DNA of 64,000 nt, from the NCBI RefSeq assembly GCF_003263515.1, contig NZ_JYDE01000019.1, positions 172,086 to 236,085 of the forward strand, in the 5' to 3' direction. A model generated the notes under the pieces. The model had not been told where the DNA came from. It did not search any database and was given only the letters and a program-made list of their open reading frames with translations. The translations under genes and the position numbers were made by a program. Of this stretch, positions 36,126 through 47,847 are shown piece after piece (positions within the stretch are counted from its first letter, which is position 1; each line of letters begins with the position of its first letter). The DNA is from Rahnella inusitata. GTDB lineage: Bacteria; Pseudomonadota; Gammaproteobacteria; Enterobacterales; Enterobacteriaceae.

Positions 36126-38309
36126 ATGTCTGTACTTCCCGATCAGCACGTCATTAATCAAATTATATCGGGTCACTACGCTGATCCTTTTTCTCTGCTG
36201 GGGATGCACGCCGTCGCCGCCGGGCTGGAAGTGCGCGCACTGCTGCCGGATGCCGATCAGGTCTGGGTGATTGATGCAGAGAAAGGTAAAAAAGTTGTCG
36301 AACTGCGTCGCATTGACGATCGCGGTTTTTTTGTCGGCCTGATACCGCGCCGTAAGAATTTCTTTCGCTATCAGCTGGAAGTGCACTGGGGCGAAAACGT
36401 CCATGTGATTGACGATGCCTACCGTTTCGGCACGCTGTTGCAGGAGCTGGATATCTGGCTCCTGTCCGAAGGTACGCACCTACGGCCTTACGAAAAACTG
36501 GGCGCGCATCTGCAAACGCTCGATAACGTCGCGGGCGTCAGCTTTGCGGTCTGGGCACCGAACGCCCAACGCATTTCGGTGGTCGGTGAATTCAACTTCT
36601 GGGATGGCCGCCGCCACCCGATGCGTCAGCGTCGCGAAAACGGCATCTGGGAATTGTTCATCCCGGCGGTGAGCGAAGGTCAGCTGTATAAATTCGAAAT
36701 TATCGACTGTCACGGCAATGTCAGCCTGCGCGCTGACCCCTACGCGTTTGAAGCGCAGATGCGCCCGGAAACCGCCTCCTGCGTTCGAAAACTGCCGGAC
36801 ATCGTGCCGTTTTCACAAACGCGCAAGGAGGCCAATGCGCTGAACCAGCCAGTGTCAGTATACGAAGTGCATCTGGGATCCTGGCGTCGTCATACCGACG
36901 ACAACTTCTGGCTGAGCTACGGTGAGCTGGCGGAACAGCTGGTGTCCTACGCCAGGTGGATGGGCTTTACCCACATCGAACTGATGCCAGTGAATGAGCA
37001 CCCGTTCGATGGCAGCTGGGGCTATCAGCCGCTCGGGATGTATGCGCCGACCCGCCGCTTCGGCACGCCGCAAGATTTTAAAGCGCTGGTGGATGCCGCG
37101 CATAACGCCGGTCTGAACGTGATCCTCGACTGGGTGCCTGGGCATTTCCCCAGTGATTCCCACGGTCTGGCCGAATTCGACGGCACCGCGCTGTACGAAT
37201 ATGCCGATCCGCGCGAGGGTTACCATCAGGACTGGAACACGCTGATTTATAACTATGGCCGTCACGAAGTACGCAACTATCTGGCGGGGAATGGTTTTTA
37301 CTGGATCGAGCGTTTCGGCATTGATGGCCTGCGCGTCGATGCCGTCGCCTCAATGATTTACCGCGATTACAGCCGCAAAGCCGGTGAGTGGATCCCTAAT
37401 TATTACGGCGGCCGCGAAAATCTCGAAGCCATCGCCTTCCTGAAATACACCAACCAGACCATCGGTCGCGAGCTCGGTGGCGCTGTGACGCTGGCCGAGG
37501 AATCCACCGATTATCCGGGCGTCACCATGCCGCCGGATGCCAACGGGCTGGGCTTTCACTACAAGTGGAATATGGGCTGGATGAACGACTCGCTGAAATA
37601 CATGCAGCTTGATCCTGTTCACCGCAAATACCATCACAATCTCATGACGTTCGGCGTACTTTACGCCTACAGCGAAAACTTCATTCTGCCGCTGTCGCAC
37701 GATGAAGTGGTGCACGGTAAAAAATCCCTGATCGACAAAATGCCCGGCGATGCCTGGCAGAAGTTCGCCAACCTGCGTGCTTATTATGGCTTTATGTGGG
37801 CGCATCCGGGTAAAAAACTTCTGTTTATGGGCTGCGAGTTTGCGCAGGGGCGCGAGTGGAATTTCAACGCCAGCCTTGACTGGCATCTGCTTGACGATCC
37901 GAATGGCTGGCACGCCGGTGTTCAGCATTTGGTGCGCGATCTCAACCATACGTATCGCGACAACGCGCCGTTGTATGAGCTGGATTTCAATCCGCGCGGT
38001 TTTGAATGGTTGGTGGTCGACGATCACGCCAACTCGATTTTTGCCTTTGCCCGCCGCGATGAAAACGCCGGTGAGGTGATTGTCATCAGTAATTTCACGC
38101 CGGTTCCGCGCTCCGACTACCGCATTGGCATCAGCCGACCGGGGGTGTATCGCGAAATTCTTAACACCGATTCGCATTTCTACCACGGCAGCAACGTCGG
38201 CAACGCCGGCGCAGTCCACAGTGAAAATATCAGCCAGCATCAGCGTGAACATTCGATAAGCGTGACCATTCCGCCACTGGCGACGGTCTATTTGCGAAGG
38301 GAGCCGTAA
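36126..38309 (+). CDS. glgB: 1,4-alpha-glucan branching enzyme
   Basis: Makes alpha-1,6 branches in glycogen. The 727-residue GH13 protein has an N-terminal carbohydrate-binding module (about residues 10-220, [16 protein letters not shown]) and a TIM barrel with the family regions [20 protein letters not shown] (nucleophile Asp), TLAEEST (acid Glu) and LSHDEVVHG. Length is one less than E. coli GlgB. Its stop overlaps the glgX start by one base, so it heads glgB-glgX-glgC-glgA-glgP. Confidence 0.97.
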   Translation: MSVLPDQHVINQIISGHYADPFSLLGMHAVAAGLEVRALLPDADQVWVIDAEKGKKVVELRRIDDRGFFVGLIPRRKNFFRYQLEVHWGENVHVIDDAYRFGTLLQELDIWLLSEGTHLRPYEKLGAHLQTLDNVAGVSFAVWAPNAQRISVVGEFNFWDGRRHPMRQRRENGIWELFIPAVSEGQLYKFEIIDCHGNVSLRADPYAFEAQMRPETASCVRKLPDIVPFSQTRKEANALNQPVSVYEVHLGSWRRHTDDNFWLSYGELAEQLVSYARWMGFTHIELMPVNEHPFDGSWGYQPLGMYAPTRRFGTPQDFKALVDAAHNAGLNVILDWVPGHFPSDSHGLAEFDGTALYEYADPREGYHQDWNTLIYNYGRHEVRNYLAGNGFYWIERFGIDGLRVDAVASMIYRDYSRKAGEWIPNYYGGRENLEAIAFLKYTNQTIGRELGGAVTLAEESTDYPGVTMPPDANGLGFHYKWNMGWMNDSLKYMQLDPVHRKYHHNLMTFGVLYAYSENFILPLSHDEVVHGKKSLIDKMPGDAWQKFANLRAYYGFMWAHPGKKLLFMGCEFAQGREWNFNASLDWHLLDDPNGWHAGVQHLVRDLNHTYRDNAPLYELDFNPRGFEWLVVDDHANSIFAFARRDENAGEVIVISNFTPVPRSDYRIGISRPGVYREILNTDSHFYHGSNVGNAGAVHSENISQHQREHSISVTIPPLATVYLRREP

Positions 38310-40327
38310 TGAAGCAGCTTGAGCCCGGTCAGCCCGCGCCCTTTGGTGCGCATCTCAGAGATAACGGCGTTAATTTTTGCCTGTATTCCGCACATGCGGA
38401 AAAAGTGGAGTTATGTCTGTTTGATGAGACCGGGAGCGAGCAGCATCTGCCGCTTAACGCACGCACGGGCAATCTCTGGCACGGTTTTTTACCCGGTGCC
38501 AAAGCCGGACAGCGTTACGGGTACCGGGTTTACGGGCCGTTCGATCCGAAAAAAGGCCACCGCTTTAACCCGAAAAAAGTGCTGATCGACCCCAGCGCGC
38601 GGGCGATTGACGGTGTACTGCTCGACAACGCGCGCTTCACCGGCGGCGTCGATGCGCCGGATGACCGCGACAGCGCGGTAGTCGCGCCGAAATCAGTGGT
38701 CGTTGCCGGTAAATTTGACTGGGAAGAAGACAAACCACCCGCCACGCCGTGGGGCAATACCGTGATTTACGAAGCGCACGTGCGCGGCCTGACCCGTCAG
38801 CATCCGCATATTCCGGCGGCATTGCGCGGCACTTACGCCGGACTGGCGCATCCGGTCATGCTCGAGTATTTACAGCATCTGGGCGTAACCGCCATCGAGC
38901 TTTTACCGGTGCAACATCACGCAGACGAACCGCGCCTGCAACGCCTTGGCCTGACGAATTACTGGGGCTATAACGTGCTGGCTCCCTGCGCCGTCGACCC
39001 GCGCTATGCCAGCGGTCTGGGCGGTGTTTCGGCGCTGAGCGAATTTAAATCGGCGGTGAAAGCGCTGCATCAGGCGGGGATCGAAGTGATCCTCGACGTT
39101 GTGTTTAACCACAGCGCTGAACTGGCTATCGACGGGCCCTTTATCTCGTTTCGCGGTATCGACAACGCCAGCTGGTACTGGCTGAACGAAGACGGTTCCG
39201 ACAACAACATGACCGGCTGCGGCAATTCACTGCGGCTGGTGGACGAAGAAGTGATCGCCTGGACGCTTGACTGCCTGCGCTACTGGGTGCGCGAATGTCA
39301 CGTAGACGGCTTTCGGTTCGATTTGGCGACGTTGCTCGGCAGAACGCCGGAGTTCACCGCCCAGTCGCCGCTGTTCGAGGCCATTAAGCAGGACCCGGTG
39401 CTCTCGCAGGTGAAGCTTATTGCAGAACCCTGGGATATCGGCACAGGCGGTTATCAGCTGGGGAATTTTCCGGCCCCGTTTGCCGAATGGAATGACGTAT
39501 GGCGCGATGAGATGCGTCAGTTCTGGTTGCACGGCGATATCTCGATCGGAAAGTTTGCCGGTCGCGTTGCGGCGTCAGCGGATAAGTTCGACCCAACACA
39601 GCGCGCGCCTTACGCCAGCATCAACATGCTCACCGCGCACGACGGCTTCACATTGCGTGATGTCGTGAGTTTTAACGATAAACATAACCAGGCCAACGGC
39701 GAAGAAAATCGTGATGGCCATAACGAGAACTTCAGCCAAAACCACGGCGAGGAAGGGCTGGAAGCTTCTGCAGATGTTTTGCAGCAGCGCCGGCTCAGCC
39801 AGCGTGCGCTGCTGGCGACGCTGTTTTTGTCACAGGGCACGCCGATGTTGCTGGCCGGTGACGAGCACGGCAACAGCCAGCTGGGTAACAACAACGCTTA
39901 CTGTCAGGACAATCCGCTCACCTGGCTCAACTGGGAAAATGCGGATGAAAGCCTGACGGCCTACGTTTGTGCGCTGATTGCGCTGCGCCGGAAAATTCCT
40001 GCGTTAACGCAAAACCGCTGGTGGCAGGACGACAGCGGCGACGTGCAATGGCTCAACCAAGAGGGGCAATCGATGAGCATTGGCGACTGGGAGCATGGGC
40101 CGCAGCAATGGCTGCAAATTCGCCTGTCACAGCGCTGGCTGCTTATCGTGAATGCTTCTCTGCACGATGTTGACTTGCAACTGCCACCGGGAAACTGGCA
40201 GCCGGTTGCGCCCTTCAACAGCGTGCTTTTTGACGAGGAACCCCGACGCGTCATGGAAGGCTCGCAATGGCGGGCAGCAGCGAAAACCCTCTGTGTCCTA
40301 CAAGATGTCACTCCACAGAGCCGGTAA
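38309..40327 (+). CDS. glgX: Glycogen debranching enzyme
   Basis: GH13 isoamylase-type enzyme that removes short alpha-1,6 side chains left by phosphorylase. The 672-residue protein has an N-terminal CBM48 ([19 protein letters not shown]) and barrel motifs [32 protein letters not shown] with the nucleophile Asp, IAEPWD with the catalytic Glu and TAHDGFTL. E. coli GlgX is about 657 residues. It overlaps glgB by one base and precedes glgC by 23 bp. Confidence 0.96.
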   Translation: MKQLEPGQPAPFGAHLRDNGVNFCLYSAHAEKVELCLFDETGSEQHLPLNARTGNLWHGFLPGAKAGQRYGYRVYGPFDPKKGHRFNPKKVLIDPSARAIDGVLLDNARFTGGVDAPDDRDSAVVAPKSVVVAGKFDWEEDKPPATPWGNTVIYEAHVRGLTRQHPHIPAALRGTYAGLAHPVMLEYLQHLGVTAIELLPVQHHADEPRLQRLGLTNYWGYNVLAPCAVDPRYASGLGGVSALSEFKSAVKALHQAGIEVILDVVFNHSAELAIDGPFISFRGIDNASWYWLNEDGSDNNMTGCGNSLRLVDEEVIAWTLDCLRYWVRECHVDGFRFDLATLLGRTPEFTAQSPLFEAIKQDPVLSQVKLIAEPWDIGTGGYQLGNFPAPFAEWNDVWRDEMRQFWLHGDISIGKFAGRVAASADKFDPTQRAPYASINMLTAHDGFTLRDVVSFNDKHNQANGEENRDGHNENFSQNHGEEGLEASADVLQQRRLSQRALLATLFLSQGTPMLLAGDEHGNSQLGNNNAYCQDNPLTWLNWENADESLTAYVCALIALRRKIPALTQNRWWQDDSGDVQWLNQEGQSMSIGDWEHGPQQWLQIRLSQRWLLIVNASLHDVDLQLPPGNWQPVAPFNSVLFDEEPRRVMEGSQWRAAAKTLCVLQDVTPQSR

Positions 40328-40350
40328 CTATAAAAATGAAGGAGTCAGAT

Positions 40351-41628
40351 ATGGCGACATTAGATAACCGGGATCCGGTCATGCTGGCGCGACAATTGCC
40401 GCTGAAATCCGTGGCGTTGATCCTTGCCGGGGGACGTGGTTCACGATTGAAAGATTTAACTGCAACCCGGGCCAAACCTGCCGTTCACTTTGGCGGGAAA
40501 TTCCGCATCATTGATTTTGCCCTGTCGAATTGCCTGAACTCGGGCATCCGGCGCATCGGCGTTATCACGCAATATCAGTCTCACACGCTGGTGCAGCACA
40601 TTCAGCGCGGCTGGTCTTTCCTCAATGAGGAAATGAACGAGTTTGTGGATCTGCTTCCGGCGCAGCAGCGCCACAGCACCGAGCACTGGTACAAAGGCAC
40701 TGCCGATGCGGTGTATCAGAATCTGGATATTATCCGCCGCTATGACGCCGAATTCGTGGTGATCCTGGCCGGTGATCATATCTACAAAATGGATTACTCG
40801 CGGATGCTGATCGACCACGTGCAGAAGGGCGGTGAATGTACCGTCGCCTGCCTTGCGGTGCCGATTGCTGAGGGCAGCGAGTTTGGCGTGATGGACGTCA
40901 GTGATGACTATCACATCAAAAGTTTTGTCGAGAAACCGCAAAATCCGCCGCCGATGCCGGGTCATCCCGACATGGCGCTGGCGAGTATGGGCATCTACAT
41001 TTTTAATGCGGACTATCTGTTTCAGATCCTCGAAGAAGATATGGCGGACGAAGGCTCCAGCCACGATTTCGGTAAGGACCTGATCCCGAAACTGACGGCG
41101 CAGGGCGTGGCGCGGGCGCATCCGTTCAGCCTCTCGTGCGTGACGCAGAACGAAGAATTACCGCCGTACTGGCGCGATGTCGGCACGCTGGACGCTTACT
41201 GGCGCGCCAATCTGGATCTGGCGTCGGTCACGCCTGAACTGGACATGTATGACCGCAACTGGCCGATCCGCACGCACATGGAACCGCTGCCGCCGGCCAA
41301 ATTTGTGCAGGATCGTTCGGGCAGCCACGGCATGACCATGAACTCGCTGGTGGCCGGAGGTTGCATCGTGTCTGGCTCGGTGGTGGTGCATTCAGTGCTG
41401 TTCCCCCGTGTGAGAATCAATTCTTTCTGCAATATTGATTCAACGATTATTTTGCCGGATGTGAACGTCGGGCGTTCCTGCCGTTTGCGTAAATGTGTGA
41501 TCGACCGTGCGTGTCAGATCCCCGAAGGCATGGTGATTGGTGAGAACGCCGATGAAGACAGCCGCCGCTTTTACCGTTCCGAAGGCGGTGTGGTGCTGGT
41601 AACGCGCGCGATGCTGGCGAAGCTGTGA
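40351..41628 (+). CDS. glgC: Glucose-1-phosphate adenylyltransferase
   Basis: Makes ADP-glucose from glucose 1-phosphate and ATP, the rate-setting step of glycogen synthesis. ATG 40351 follows AAGGAG by 6 bp and gives 425 residues; upstream in-frame starts lie inside glgX. Motifs: the nucleotide-binding [12 protein letters not shown] and allosteric-site-like [32 protein letters not shown]. The C-terminal left-handed beta-helix is visible as regularly spaced hydrophobics. Allosteric activation by fructose 1,6-bisphosphate is expected from the family. Confidence 0.97.
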   Translation: MATLDNRDPVMLARQLPLKSVALILAGGRGSRLKDLTATRAKPAVHFGGKFRIIDFALSNCLNSGIRRIGVITQYQSHTLVQHIQRGWSFLNEEMNEFVDLLPAQQRHSTEHWYKGTADAVYQNLDIIRRYDAEFVVILAGDHIYKMDYSRMLIDHVQKGGECTVACLAVPIAEGSEFGVMDVSDDYHIKSFVEKPQNPPPMPGHPDMALASMGIYIFNADYLFQILEEDMADEGSSHDFGKDLIPKLTAQGVARAHPFSLSCVTQNEELPPYWRDVGTLDAYWRANLDLASVTPELDMYDRNWPIRTHMEPLPPAKFVQDRSGSHGMTMNSLVAGGCIVSGSVVVHSVLFPRVRINSFCNIDSTIILPDVNVGRSCRLRKCVIDRACQIPEGMVIGENADEDSRRFYRSEGGVVLVTRAMLAKL

Positions 41629-41685
41629 TGTTGGCCAAAGCCTAAACGGACTTTTTAGAACAGATTGAGTTATGCAGTATTTTTC

Positions 41686-41711
41686 GTCATCCCGGTGAAG
41701 GCCGGGATGAC
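41686..41711 (+). other. Strong hairpin before glgA
   Basis: GTCATCCCGG, TGAAGG loop, CCGGGATGAC: a 10-bp perfect stem 20 bp before the glgA start. A second CCGGGAT and the Shine-Dalgarno CAGGAG follow, giving several GGA motifs together. It resembles widespread intergenic palindromic repeats or a translation-control element. It is in the 103-bp glgC-glgA gap. Confidence 0.6.
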
Positions 41712-41731
41712 CGGGATAATCAGGAGCGCGA

Positions 41732-43168
41732 ATGCAGGTTTTACATGTTTGTTCCGAGCTGTTCCCCCTGTTGAAAACGGGTGGCCTGGCCGACGTCGCC
41801 GGGGCGTTGCCCGCCGCACAGATCGCCGAGGGCGCGGATGTTCGCGTACTCATTCCGGCTTTCCCTGATGTCAAAAAAGGCCTCGGAGAAACGCAGGTGA
41901 TCGGTACGCTGGACACGTTCGCCGGTTATGTCACGCTTTCGCTGGGCTACTTTGACGGCGTCGGTATTTATCTGATTGATGTCCCCGGCTTGTACGATCG
42001 TCCCGGCAGCCCGTATCACGATCAGTCATCTTTTGCCTACGCCGATAATCATCTGCGCTTTGCACTATTAAGCTGGATGGCATGCGAGCTGGCGCTGGGG
42101 TTTGATCACCACTGGCAACCGAACATTGTGCATTCCCACGACTGGCATGCGGGGCTGGCGTCGGCCTATATCCGCGCGCGCCATGCGCCGGTGAAAACGG
42201 TGTTTACCGTGCACAACCTGGCGTTTCAGGGATTGTTTGGCGGGCACCATATTGATGAGTTGTACATCCCGCGCGAGTTCTTCCAGATGCACGGGCTGGA
42301 GTTCTACGGCCAGATTTCCTATCTGAAAGCCGGTTTGTATTACTCCGATCACGTCACTACCGTCAGCCCGACCTACGCCAAAGAGATTACCCGCCCCGAA
42401 TACGGTTACGGCATGGAATCTTTGTTGCAACTGAGAGAGAGGGAAGGGCGGCTGACCGGGATCCTCAACGGTGTCGATGACGCTATCTGGCAGCCGCGTG
42501 ATGACGTGCTGCTTTCTGCGCGTTACGACGCTGAAGATTTGCGATCCAAAGCGATCAACAAAGCTTATTTGCAACGGGCGATGGGGCTGGACGTGGACGA
42601 TTCGCGGCTGGTGTTTGCGGTTGTCAGCCGTCTGACCAGCCAGAAAGGGCTGGATCTGGTGCTTGAGGCGTTGCCGGATTTGCTCGAGCGCGGCGGACAG
42701 CTGGCGCTGTTAGGCGCGGGCGATGCGGTGCTGCAACAGGCATTCCTGGCTGCTGCGGCAGATAATCCGGGGCAGGTCGGCGTGCAGCTGGGTTATCACG
42801 AAGCGTTTTCCCACCGTATTATCGGCGGGGCAGACGTCATTATGGTGCCGAGCCGCTTTGAGCCTTGCGGCCTGACGCAGTTGTACGGTTTGAAATACGG
42901 CACCCTGCCGCTGGTGCGCCGAACCGGCGGGCTGGCTGATACGGTTGTCGATTGTGCGCTGGAAAATCTGGCTGACGGAACTGCCAGCGGTTTTGTTTTT
43001 GAAGAGCCCACGGGACAATCGCTGGCAAGTGCGATCCGCCGGGCGTTTGTTCTGTGGAGCCGTCCTAAACACTGGCGACATGTACAACAACATGCCATGG
43101 GTATTGATTTTGGCTGGAAGGTTGCGGCGCAGGAATATCTCACGCTGTATAACCGTCTTATGTCCTGA
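41732..43168 (+). CDS. glgA: Glycogen synthase (ADP-glucose)
   Basis: Adds glucose from ADP-glucose to the non-reducing ends of glycogen. The 478-residue GT5 enzyme begins [22 protein letters not shown], with the sugar-nucleotide-binding Lys15 in KTGGL, and has the C-terminal [14 protein letters not shown] motif with the catalytic Glu and the [10 protein letters not shown] loop. AGGAG lies 5 bp upstream of the start. glgP follows after 38 bp. Length is one more than E. coli GlgA. Confidence 0.97.
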   Translation: MQVLHVCSELFPLLKTGGLADVAGALPAAQIAEGADVRVLIPAFPDVKKGLGETQVIGTLDTFAGYVTLSLGYFDGVGIYLIDVPGLYDRPGSPYHDQSSFAYADNHLRFALLSWMACELALGFDHHWQPNIVHSHDWHAGLASAYIRARHAPVKTVFTVHNLAFQGLFGGHHIDELYIPREFFQMHGLEFYGQISYLKAGLYYSDHVTTVSPTYAKEITRPEYGYGMESLLQLREREGRLTGILNGVDDAIWQPRDDVLLSARYDAEDLRSKAINKAYLQRAMGLDVDDSRLVFAVVSRLTSQKGLDLVLEALPDLLERGGQLALLGAGDAVLQQAFLAAAADNPGQVGVQLGYHEAFSHRIIGGADVIMVPSRFEPCGLTQLYGLKYGTLPLVRRTGGLADTVVDCALENLADGTASGFVFEEPTGQSLASAIRRAFVLWSRPKHWRHVQQHAMGIDFGWKVAAQEYLTLYNRLMS

Positions 43169-43206
43169 ACCCTGAACGCAGCTAATTTGATCGGGAATGT
43201 AACGTT

Positions 43207-45654
43207 ATGACTTCACCGTTTAATTACAACTCACCGACAGTCAGTGTCGAAGCGCTAAAGCATTCTATAGCCTATAAGCTGATGTTTATTATCGGCAAAG
43301 ACCCGTCCATCGCGACACAACATGACTGGCTGAATGCCACGTTATTTGCAGTGCGCGACCGCATGGTCGAACGCTGGCTGCGCTCCAACCGCGCGCAAAC
43401 CTCTCAGGATGTGCGGCAGGTTTATTACCTGTCGATGGAGTTTCTGATTGGACGCACCCTTTCCAATGCGCTGCTGGCGATGGGCATTTACGACGATCTG
43501 AACACCGCGCTCGATGAAATGGGTTTCAATCTCGAAGAACTGATCGGCGAAGAGAATGACCCCGGTTTAGGCAACGGCGGTCTTGGACGTCTGGCGGCAT
43601 GTTTCCTCGATTCTTTAGCGACGCTGGCGCTGCCGGGGCGCGGTTACGGCATCCGCTACGAATATGGCATGTTCGCGCAGAACATCGTCAACGGTGAGCA
43701 GAAAGAATCGCCGGATTACTGGCTGGAATACGGCAATCCGTGGGAGTTTCAGCGGTACAACACCCGTTACAAAGTACGTTTTGGCGGACGCGTCCAGCAT
43801 GAGGGCGTGAAAACCCGCTGGCTGGAGACTGAAGAAGTCATCGCCTGCGCCTACGATCAGGTGATTCCTGGTTACGACACCGACGCCACCAACACGCTGC
43901 GGCTGTGGGGCGCACAGGCCAGTAACGAAATCAATCTGGGTAAATTCAACCAGGGCGATTACTTCGCGGCGGTGGAAGATAAAAACCATTCCGAGAACGT
44001 GTCGCGCGTACTGTACCCGGACGATTCTACTTACTCGGGCCGCGAACTGCGTCTGCGTCAGGAATATTTCCTGGTCTCGGCGACGGTGCAGGATATTCTC
44101 AACCGCCACTACACCACACACCACACGTACGACAATCTGGCCGACAAAATCGCTATTCACCTCAACGATACGCACCCGGTGCTGTCAATTCCTGAGCTGA
44201 TGCGGTTACTGATCGACGAGCATAAATTTGAATGGCTGGCCGCGTGGGAAACCGTTACACGTGTGTTCTCCTACACCAACCACACGCTGATGACTGAAGC
44301 GCTGGAAACCTGGCCGGTGGACATGATAGGCAAGATCCTGCCGCGTCATCTGGAGATTATTTTCCAGATCAACGATCACTTCCTGAAAGAAGTGGCGGTG
44401 CAGATCCCTGGCGACGACGGCCTGCTGTCGCGGGTGTCGATTATCGACGAAGGCAATGGCCGTAAGGTGCGAATGGCCTGGCTGGCGGTGATCGCCAGTC
44501 ATAAAGTCAACGGTGTCTCCGCGTTGCATTCTGATCTGATGGTGCAGTCGCTGTTCGCCGATTTCGCGCGTATTTATCCGGATCGCTTCTGCAATAAAAC
44601 CAACGGCGTGACGCCGCGCCGCTGGCTGGCGCTGGCTAACAAGCCGCTGTCGGCGGTGATTGATGACGCCATCGGCCATACCTGGCGTTCCGATCTCAGC
44701 CAGCTATCCGAACTGAAGCAGAAACTGGATTATCCGAGCTTCATCCAGTCTCTGCGTAATGCCAAGCTGGATAACAAAAAACGCCTGGCGATTTATATTG
44801 GGCAGAAACTGAATATCGTGGTGGATCCTAAAAGCCTGTTCGACGTGCAGATCAAACGCATTCACGAATACAAACGCCAGCTGATGAACGTGTTGCACGT
44901 CATTACCCGCTACAACCGCATTCTGCAAGAGCCTGATGCGAACTGGGTACCACGCACGGTGATTTTCGCCGGTAAAGCGGCCTCGGCCTATTACGCAGCC
45001 AAGCAAATTATTCGCCTGATTAACGACGTTGCGACGGTGGTCAACAGCGATCCGCGCATCGGTAACAAGCTGAAGGTCGTCTTCATCCCCAACTACAGCG
45101 TCAGTCTGGCGCAGGTGATTATTCCAGCGGCCGATCTTTCCGAGCAGATCTCGCTGGCGGGGACGGAGGCGTCGGGCACCAGTAACATGAAGTTTGCCCT
45201 GAACGGTGCGCTGACCATTGGCACACTGGACGGCGCGAACGTCGAAATGCTTGAACACGTTGGCGAGGAAAATATCTTTATCTTCGGCAATACCACCGAG
45301 CAGGTCGAGGAATTGCGCCGTAAAGGCTACAACTCCCACATTTACTATGAGCAGGACGCTGAGCTGCATCAGGTGCTGACACAAATCGCCACCGGCGTGT
45401 TCAGCCCCGGCGAACCCAAGCGTTACAGCAATGTGTTCGATACGCTGGTAAACCTCGGCGACCATTATCAGGTACTGGCGGATTACCGCAGCTATGTCGA
45501 TACGCAAGATAAAGTCGACGAACTGTATACGAAGCCGGAAGAGTGGACGCGCTGCACGCTGCATAACATCGCCAACATGGGCTATTTCTCGTCAGACCGT
45601 ACCATTCAGGAGTACGCCGATGAGATTTGGAACATCAAGCCGGTGAAATTGTAG
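43207..45654 (+). CDS. glgP: Glycogen phosphorylase
   Basis: Breaks down glycogen to glucose 1-phosphate. The 815-residue GT35 enzyme has the cofactor motif [20 protein letters not shown] with the PLP Schiff-base lysine, [15 protein letters not shown] and [12 protein letters not shown]. coli GlgP is also 815 residues. It ends the glgBXCAP operon, followed at once by a terminator, so synthesis and degradation enzymes are cotranscribed. Confidence 0.97.
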   Translation: MTSPFNYNSPTVSVEALKHSIAYKLMFIIGKDPSIATQHDWLNATLFAVRDRMVERWLRSNRAQTSQDVRQVYYLSMEFLIGRTLSNALLAMGIYDDLNTALDEMGFNLEELIGEENDPGLGNGGLGRLAACFLDSLATLALPGRGYGIRYEYGMFAQNIVNGEQKESPDYWLEYGNPWEFQRYNTRYKVRFGGRVQHEGVKTRWLETEEVIACAYDQVIPGYDTDATNTLRLWGAQASNEINLGKFNQGDYFAAVEDKNHSENVSRVLYPDDSTYSGRELRLRQEYFLVSATVQDILNRHYTTHHTYDNLADKIAIHLNDTHPVLSIPELMRLLIDEHKFEWLAAWETVTRVFSYTNHTLMTEALETWPVDMIGKILPRHLEIIFQINDHFLKEVAVQIPGDDGLLSRVSIIDEGNGRKVRMAWLAVIASHKVNGVSALHSDLMVQSLFADFARIYPDRFCNKTNGVTPRRWLALANKPLSAVIDDAIGHTWRSDLSQLSELKQKLDYPSFIQSLRNAKLDNKKRLAIYIGQKLNIVVDPKSLFDVQIKRIHEYKRQLMNVLHVITRYNRILQEPDANWVPRTVIFAGKAASAYYAAKQIIRLINDVATVVNSDPRIGNKLKVVFIPNYSVSLAQVIIPAADLSEQISLAGTEASGTSNMKFALNGALTIGTLDGANVEMLEHVGEENIFIFGNTTEQVEELRRKGYNSHIYYEQDAELHQVLTQIATGVFSPGEPKRYSNVFDTLVNLGDHYQVLADYRSYVDTQDKVDELYTKPEEWTRCTLHNIANMGYFSSDRTIQEYADEIWNIKPVKL

Positions 45655-45680
45655 AGGCGTTTTGATTGAGATGTTGAAAG

Positions 45681-45711
45681 TCATCCCCGGCCAATGGTCG
45701 GGGATTTTTTT
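45681..45711 (+). terminator. Terminator after glgP
   Basis: ATCCCCGGCC and GGTCGGGGAT pair around an AAT loop and are followed by a run of seven T bases. Confidence 0.92.
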
Positions 45712-45726
45712 GCACTGTAAATGTCA

Positions 45727-45972
45727 TTACCAGTCCTGCGGCACTTCTTCCTGTCCGGCGCGAAACTGGCCGCGCGGCATGATGTTCAGGGTTTCGTGAA
45801 GTTCCGACCATACCAGTACAATTTCGCCGCTTTTTAGCTGACGTTTTACGTCGTCCACTTTCTGTTCGAGGGAGCGTTCCTGCTCGCCGTAATCGGTGCC
45901 TTCGCGCAGGACAAAAGATTCCACCACGCTGGTGAGGATTTCTGCGTCCAGTTCTTGCCAGGGAATAATCAC
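45727..45972 (-). CDS. yheU: YheU, conserved small protein
   Basis: An 81-residue protein matching E. coli YheU (72 residues) through [23 protein letters not shown] and NIMPRGQF. The start is a GTG at 45972, with AAGGAAG 7 bp upstream; the longer open frame upstream lies inside yheT and has no homology. It overlaps the yheT stop by 4 bp (GTGA), so it is coupled to yheT. The extra C-terminal residues are acidic. Function is unknown. Confidence 0.92.
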   Translation of the reverse strand: MIIPWQELDAEILTSVVESFVLREGTDYGEQERSLEQKVDDVKRQLKSGEIVLVWSELHETLNIMPRGQFRAGQEEVPQDW

Positions 45973-46970
45973 AACTTTGCTTCCTTTGTTGGGGCTTCTT
46001 GCTCTAAATACGGGGCGATCCACGCCGGGATGCGCTGCTCCAGCCACATCTGCGGATTACGCAAACTGCCGGAAACAAACCCGACATGTCCGCCGTGTTC
46101 GGTCAGCTGATACTCAACGCAGTCGGGTAAATCCTCTGCTTTCGGAATGACGTCCGCCGTCATAAACGGATCGTCTTTCGCATGGATAATCAGCAGCGGC
46201 GTCCGAACCTGCGACAGCAGCGGCAGGCCGCTGCACCGGCGGTAATAATCCAGCGCGTCGGCAAAACCGTGGGCTTTGGAAGTGATCGCGTCGTCAAATT
46301 CGCGCAGGCGACGCATGGATTTCAACTGCGCCAGCGTCACCGGCAGCGTGCCCGGATATTTCGCCAGTTTACGCGAGGCGTTCAGTTTGAGCTGATCGAG
46401 CAGATAGCGCTGATAAATCCGCGACGAGCCTTGCTCAAGGCGGTACGCACAGGGTTCAAGCATCAGCGGCGCCGAAACCACGACGGCAGCGCTGAGCGTA
46501 CAATTTTCGCCTTCCTGACCGAGATAACAGGCCAGCATATTACCGCCGAGAGAAACGCCTACCGCGCCGGTGGGCACGTCGCCAAGCGTCTCATTGAGCC
46601 AGCGAATGAAAAATCGGGCGTCTTCGGTTTCGCCGGAATGATAAATCCGCTGGAGTTTGTTGGGTTCGCCGCTGCATCCGCGAAAATGCATGACCACGCC
46701 CAGCCAGCCACGGTCCTTCCACGCCTGCAATAAGCCATGCGCATACGGGCTGTAGAAGCTGCCTTCCAGCCCGTGGAACAGCACCATGCGCGGTTTATGG
46801 CGCGCCAGTTGCGGATCTTCGCTCCAGGCTAAATCCAGAAAATCTCCGTCGGGCGTGTCCAGCCTTTGCCAGTGCGGTTTGAGTTTGGCATGTCGCCGGA
46901 CCAGCCGGGGTAACAGCGTCTGGATATGCGGATTACTGGCCCCGCGCAGGGGGCGAAAGGATTCATACAT
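45969..46970 (-). CDS. yheT: Alpha/beta hydrolase YheT
   Basis: A 333-residue hydrolase of the YheT/ABHD family. The nucleophile elbow is GVSLGGN with the serine near residue 143; the His in EHGGHVGF near the C-terminus and an Asp in IHAKDDPFM complete a likely triad. The N-terminus [20 protein letters not shown] is typical of the YheT family. Physiological substrate is unknown; E. coli YheT is often named a carboxylesterase-like protein. Divergent from the LysE-type exporter. Confidence 0.92.
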   Translation of the reverse strand: MYESFRPLRGASNPHIQTLLPRLVRRHAKLKPHWQRLDTPDGDFLDLAWSEDPQLARHKPRMVLFHGLEGSFYSPYAHGLLQAWKDRGWLGVVMHFRGCSGEPNKLQRIYHSGETEDARFFIRWLNETLGDVPTGAVGVSLGGNMLACYLGQEGENCTLSAAVVVSAPLMLEPCAYRLEQGSSRIYQRYLLDQLKLNASRKLAKYPGTLPVTLAQLKSMRRLREFDDAITSKAHGFADALDYYRRCSGLPLLSQVRTPLLIIHAKDDPFMTADVIPKAEDLPDCVEYQLTEHGGHVGFVSGSLRNPQMWLEQRIPAWIAPYLEQEAPTKEAKL

Positions 46971-47061
46971 AAGATGAATAAATTTCTCTTTAGAGTCTCT
47001 TGTGCGATCAATATCACGCTGTTAGCTTCAATGCTATCGCACAACTGAATCGCACGTCACC

Positions 47062-47076
47062 GGGTGAGGAGCACCC
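47062..47076 (+). promoter_or_regulatory. Hairpin presenting the Shine-Dalgarno of the LysE-type gene
   Basis: GGGTG, loop AGGAG, CACCC: the Shine-Dalgarno sequence forms the whole loop of a 5-bp hairpin, 6 bp before the ATG. GGA in a hairpin loop over a ribosome binding site is the pattern of CsrA/RsmA targets. Prediction only. Confidence 0.45.
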
Positions 47077-47082
47077 AATTAA

Positions 47083-47685
47083 ATGGAACTTAGTTTATTT
47101 TTATCAATGCTCGGTTTTTTATGGGTCGCAGCCATCACACCGGGCCCGAATAATATGTTGTTAACCACCTCCGGCGCTAATTTCGGTTTCTTCCGCTCAC
47201 TCTGGCTGATGGTCGGCATTATGCTCGGCATGCAAAGTATTTTGCTGCTGGTGGCGTTTGGCGTCGGCGGACTGATCACGGTTTATCCGGCGTTACACTT
47301 GTTCCTGAAAATCGCCGGTAGTTTGTATCTGCTGTGGCTGGCGTGGAAGATTGCCACCTCCGCGTATGAAAAATTGGAAACTGGCGCACCGCCGCCGAAG
47401 CCGATCCGGTTGTATCAGGGTTGGTTGTTGCAGTTCCTGAATCCAAAAGCCTGGCTCATGGGGTTAGGCGCAGTGGCGAGTTTCAGTCTGGCAGGCGCGT
47501 ACTACAATCATTCGATCGCGGCTATCAGCCTCGGCATGTTCATGGTGAATCTGGTTTCCGGGATTATCTGGCTTGGATTCGGCACGGTGATTGGCCGCCT
47601 GTTACGCAGCCGCCGCGCGTGGTACACGTTTAATATCGCGATGGGTATTCTGACGGCGGCCTGCGTGTTGCTGATCTGGCACTGA
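47083..47685 (+). CDS. LysE/RhtB-family amino acid exporter
   Basis: A 200-residue membrane protein with about six helices and the family motif ITPGPNNMLL near residues 18-27, followed by the second-half LQFLNPKAWL. LysE/RhtB proteins export amino acids or derivatives such as lysine, threonine, homoserine or cysteine; the substrate here cannot be told. It resembles EamB in length and N-terminus. The gene stands alone between divergent yheT and a terminator before tauA. Confidence 0.88.
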   Translation: MELSLFLSMLGFLWVAAITPGPNNMLLTTSGANFGFFRSLWLMVGIMLGMQSILLLVAFGVGGLITVYPALHLFLKIAGSLYLLWLAWKIATSAYEKLETGAPPPKPIRLYQGWLLQFLNPKAWLMGLGAVASFSLAGAYYNHSIAAISLGMFMVNLVSGIIWLGFGTVIGRLLRSRRAWYTFNIAMGILTAACVLLIWH

Positions 47686-47704
47686 TTATCTTCTTCATTT
47701 TCTG

Positions 47705-47728
47705 AGGCCTCCGCAGTGAGGCCTTTTT
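47705..47728 (+). terminator. Terminator before the tau operon
   Basis: AGGCCTC and GAGGCCT pair around CGCAGT and end in T bases, 20 bp after the exporter stop. Confidence 0.85.
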
Positions 47729-47734
47729 ACTGAC

Positions 47735-47847
47735 TTCTTATATTCCATAAAGGCATTAAAGATAATTTCTAATTACTTTATCTATTTTTACGCCTCCGCT
47801 ACAAATGTGAAACACATAATATGACGCCCTGCGCGGAGCTGACCAAC
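47735..47847 (+). promoter_or_regulatory. AT-rich upstream region of tauABCD
   Basis: A distinctly AT-rich stretch before tauA. In E. coli the tau promoter is activated by Cbl with CysB under sulfate starvation and such sites are AT-rich, but I cannot point to a definite operator. Confidence 0.35.

Noticed and set aside
37350..38252. A 300-codon antisense open frame inside glgB
   Set aside because: It is a shadow of the glgB coding frame, with no Shine-Dalgarno and no protein family look.
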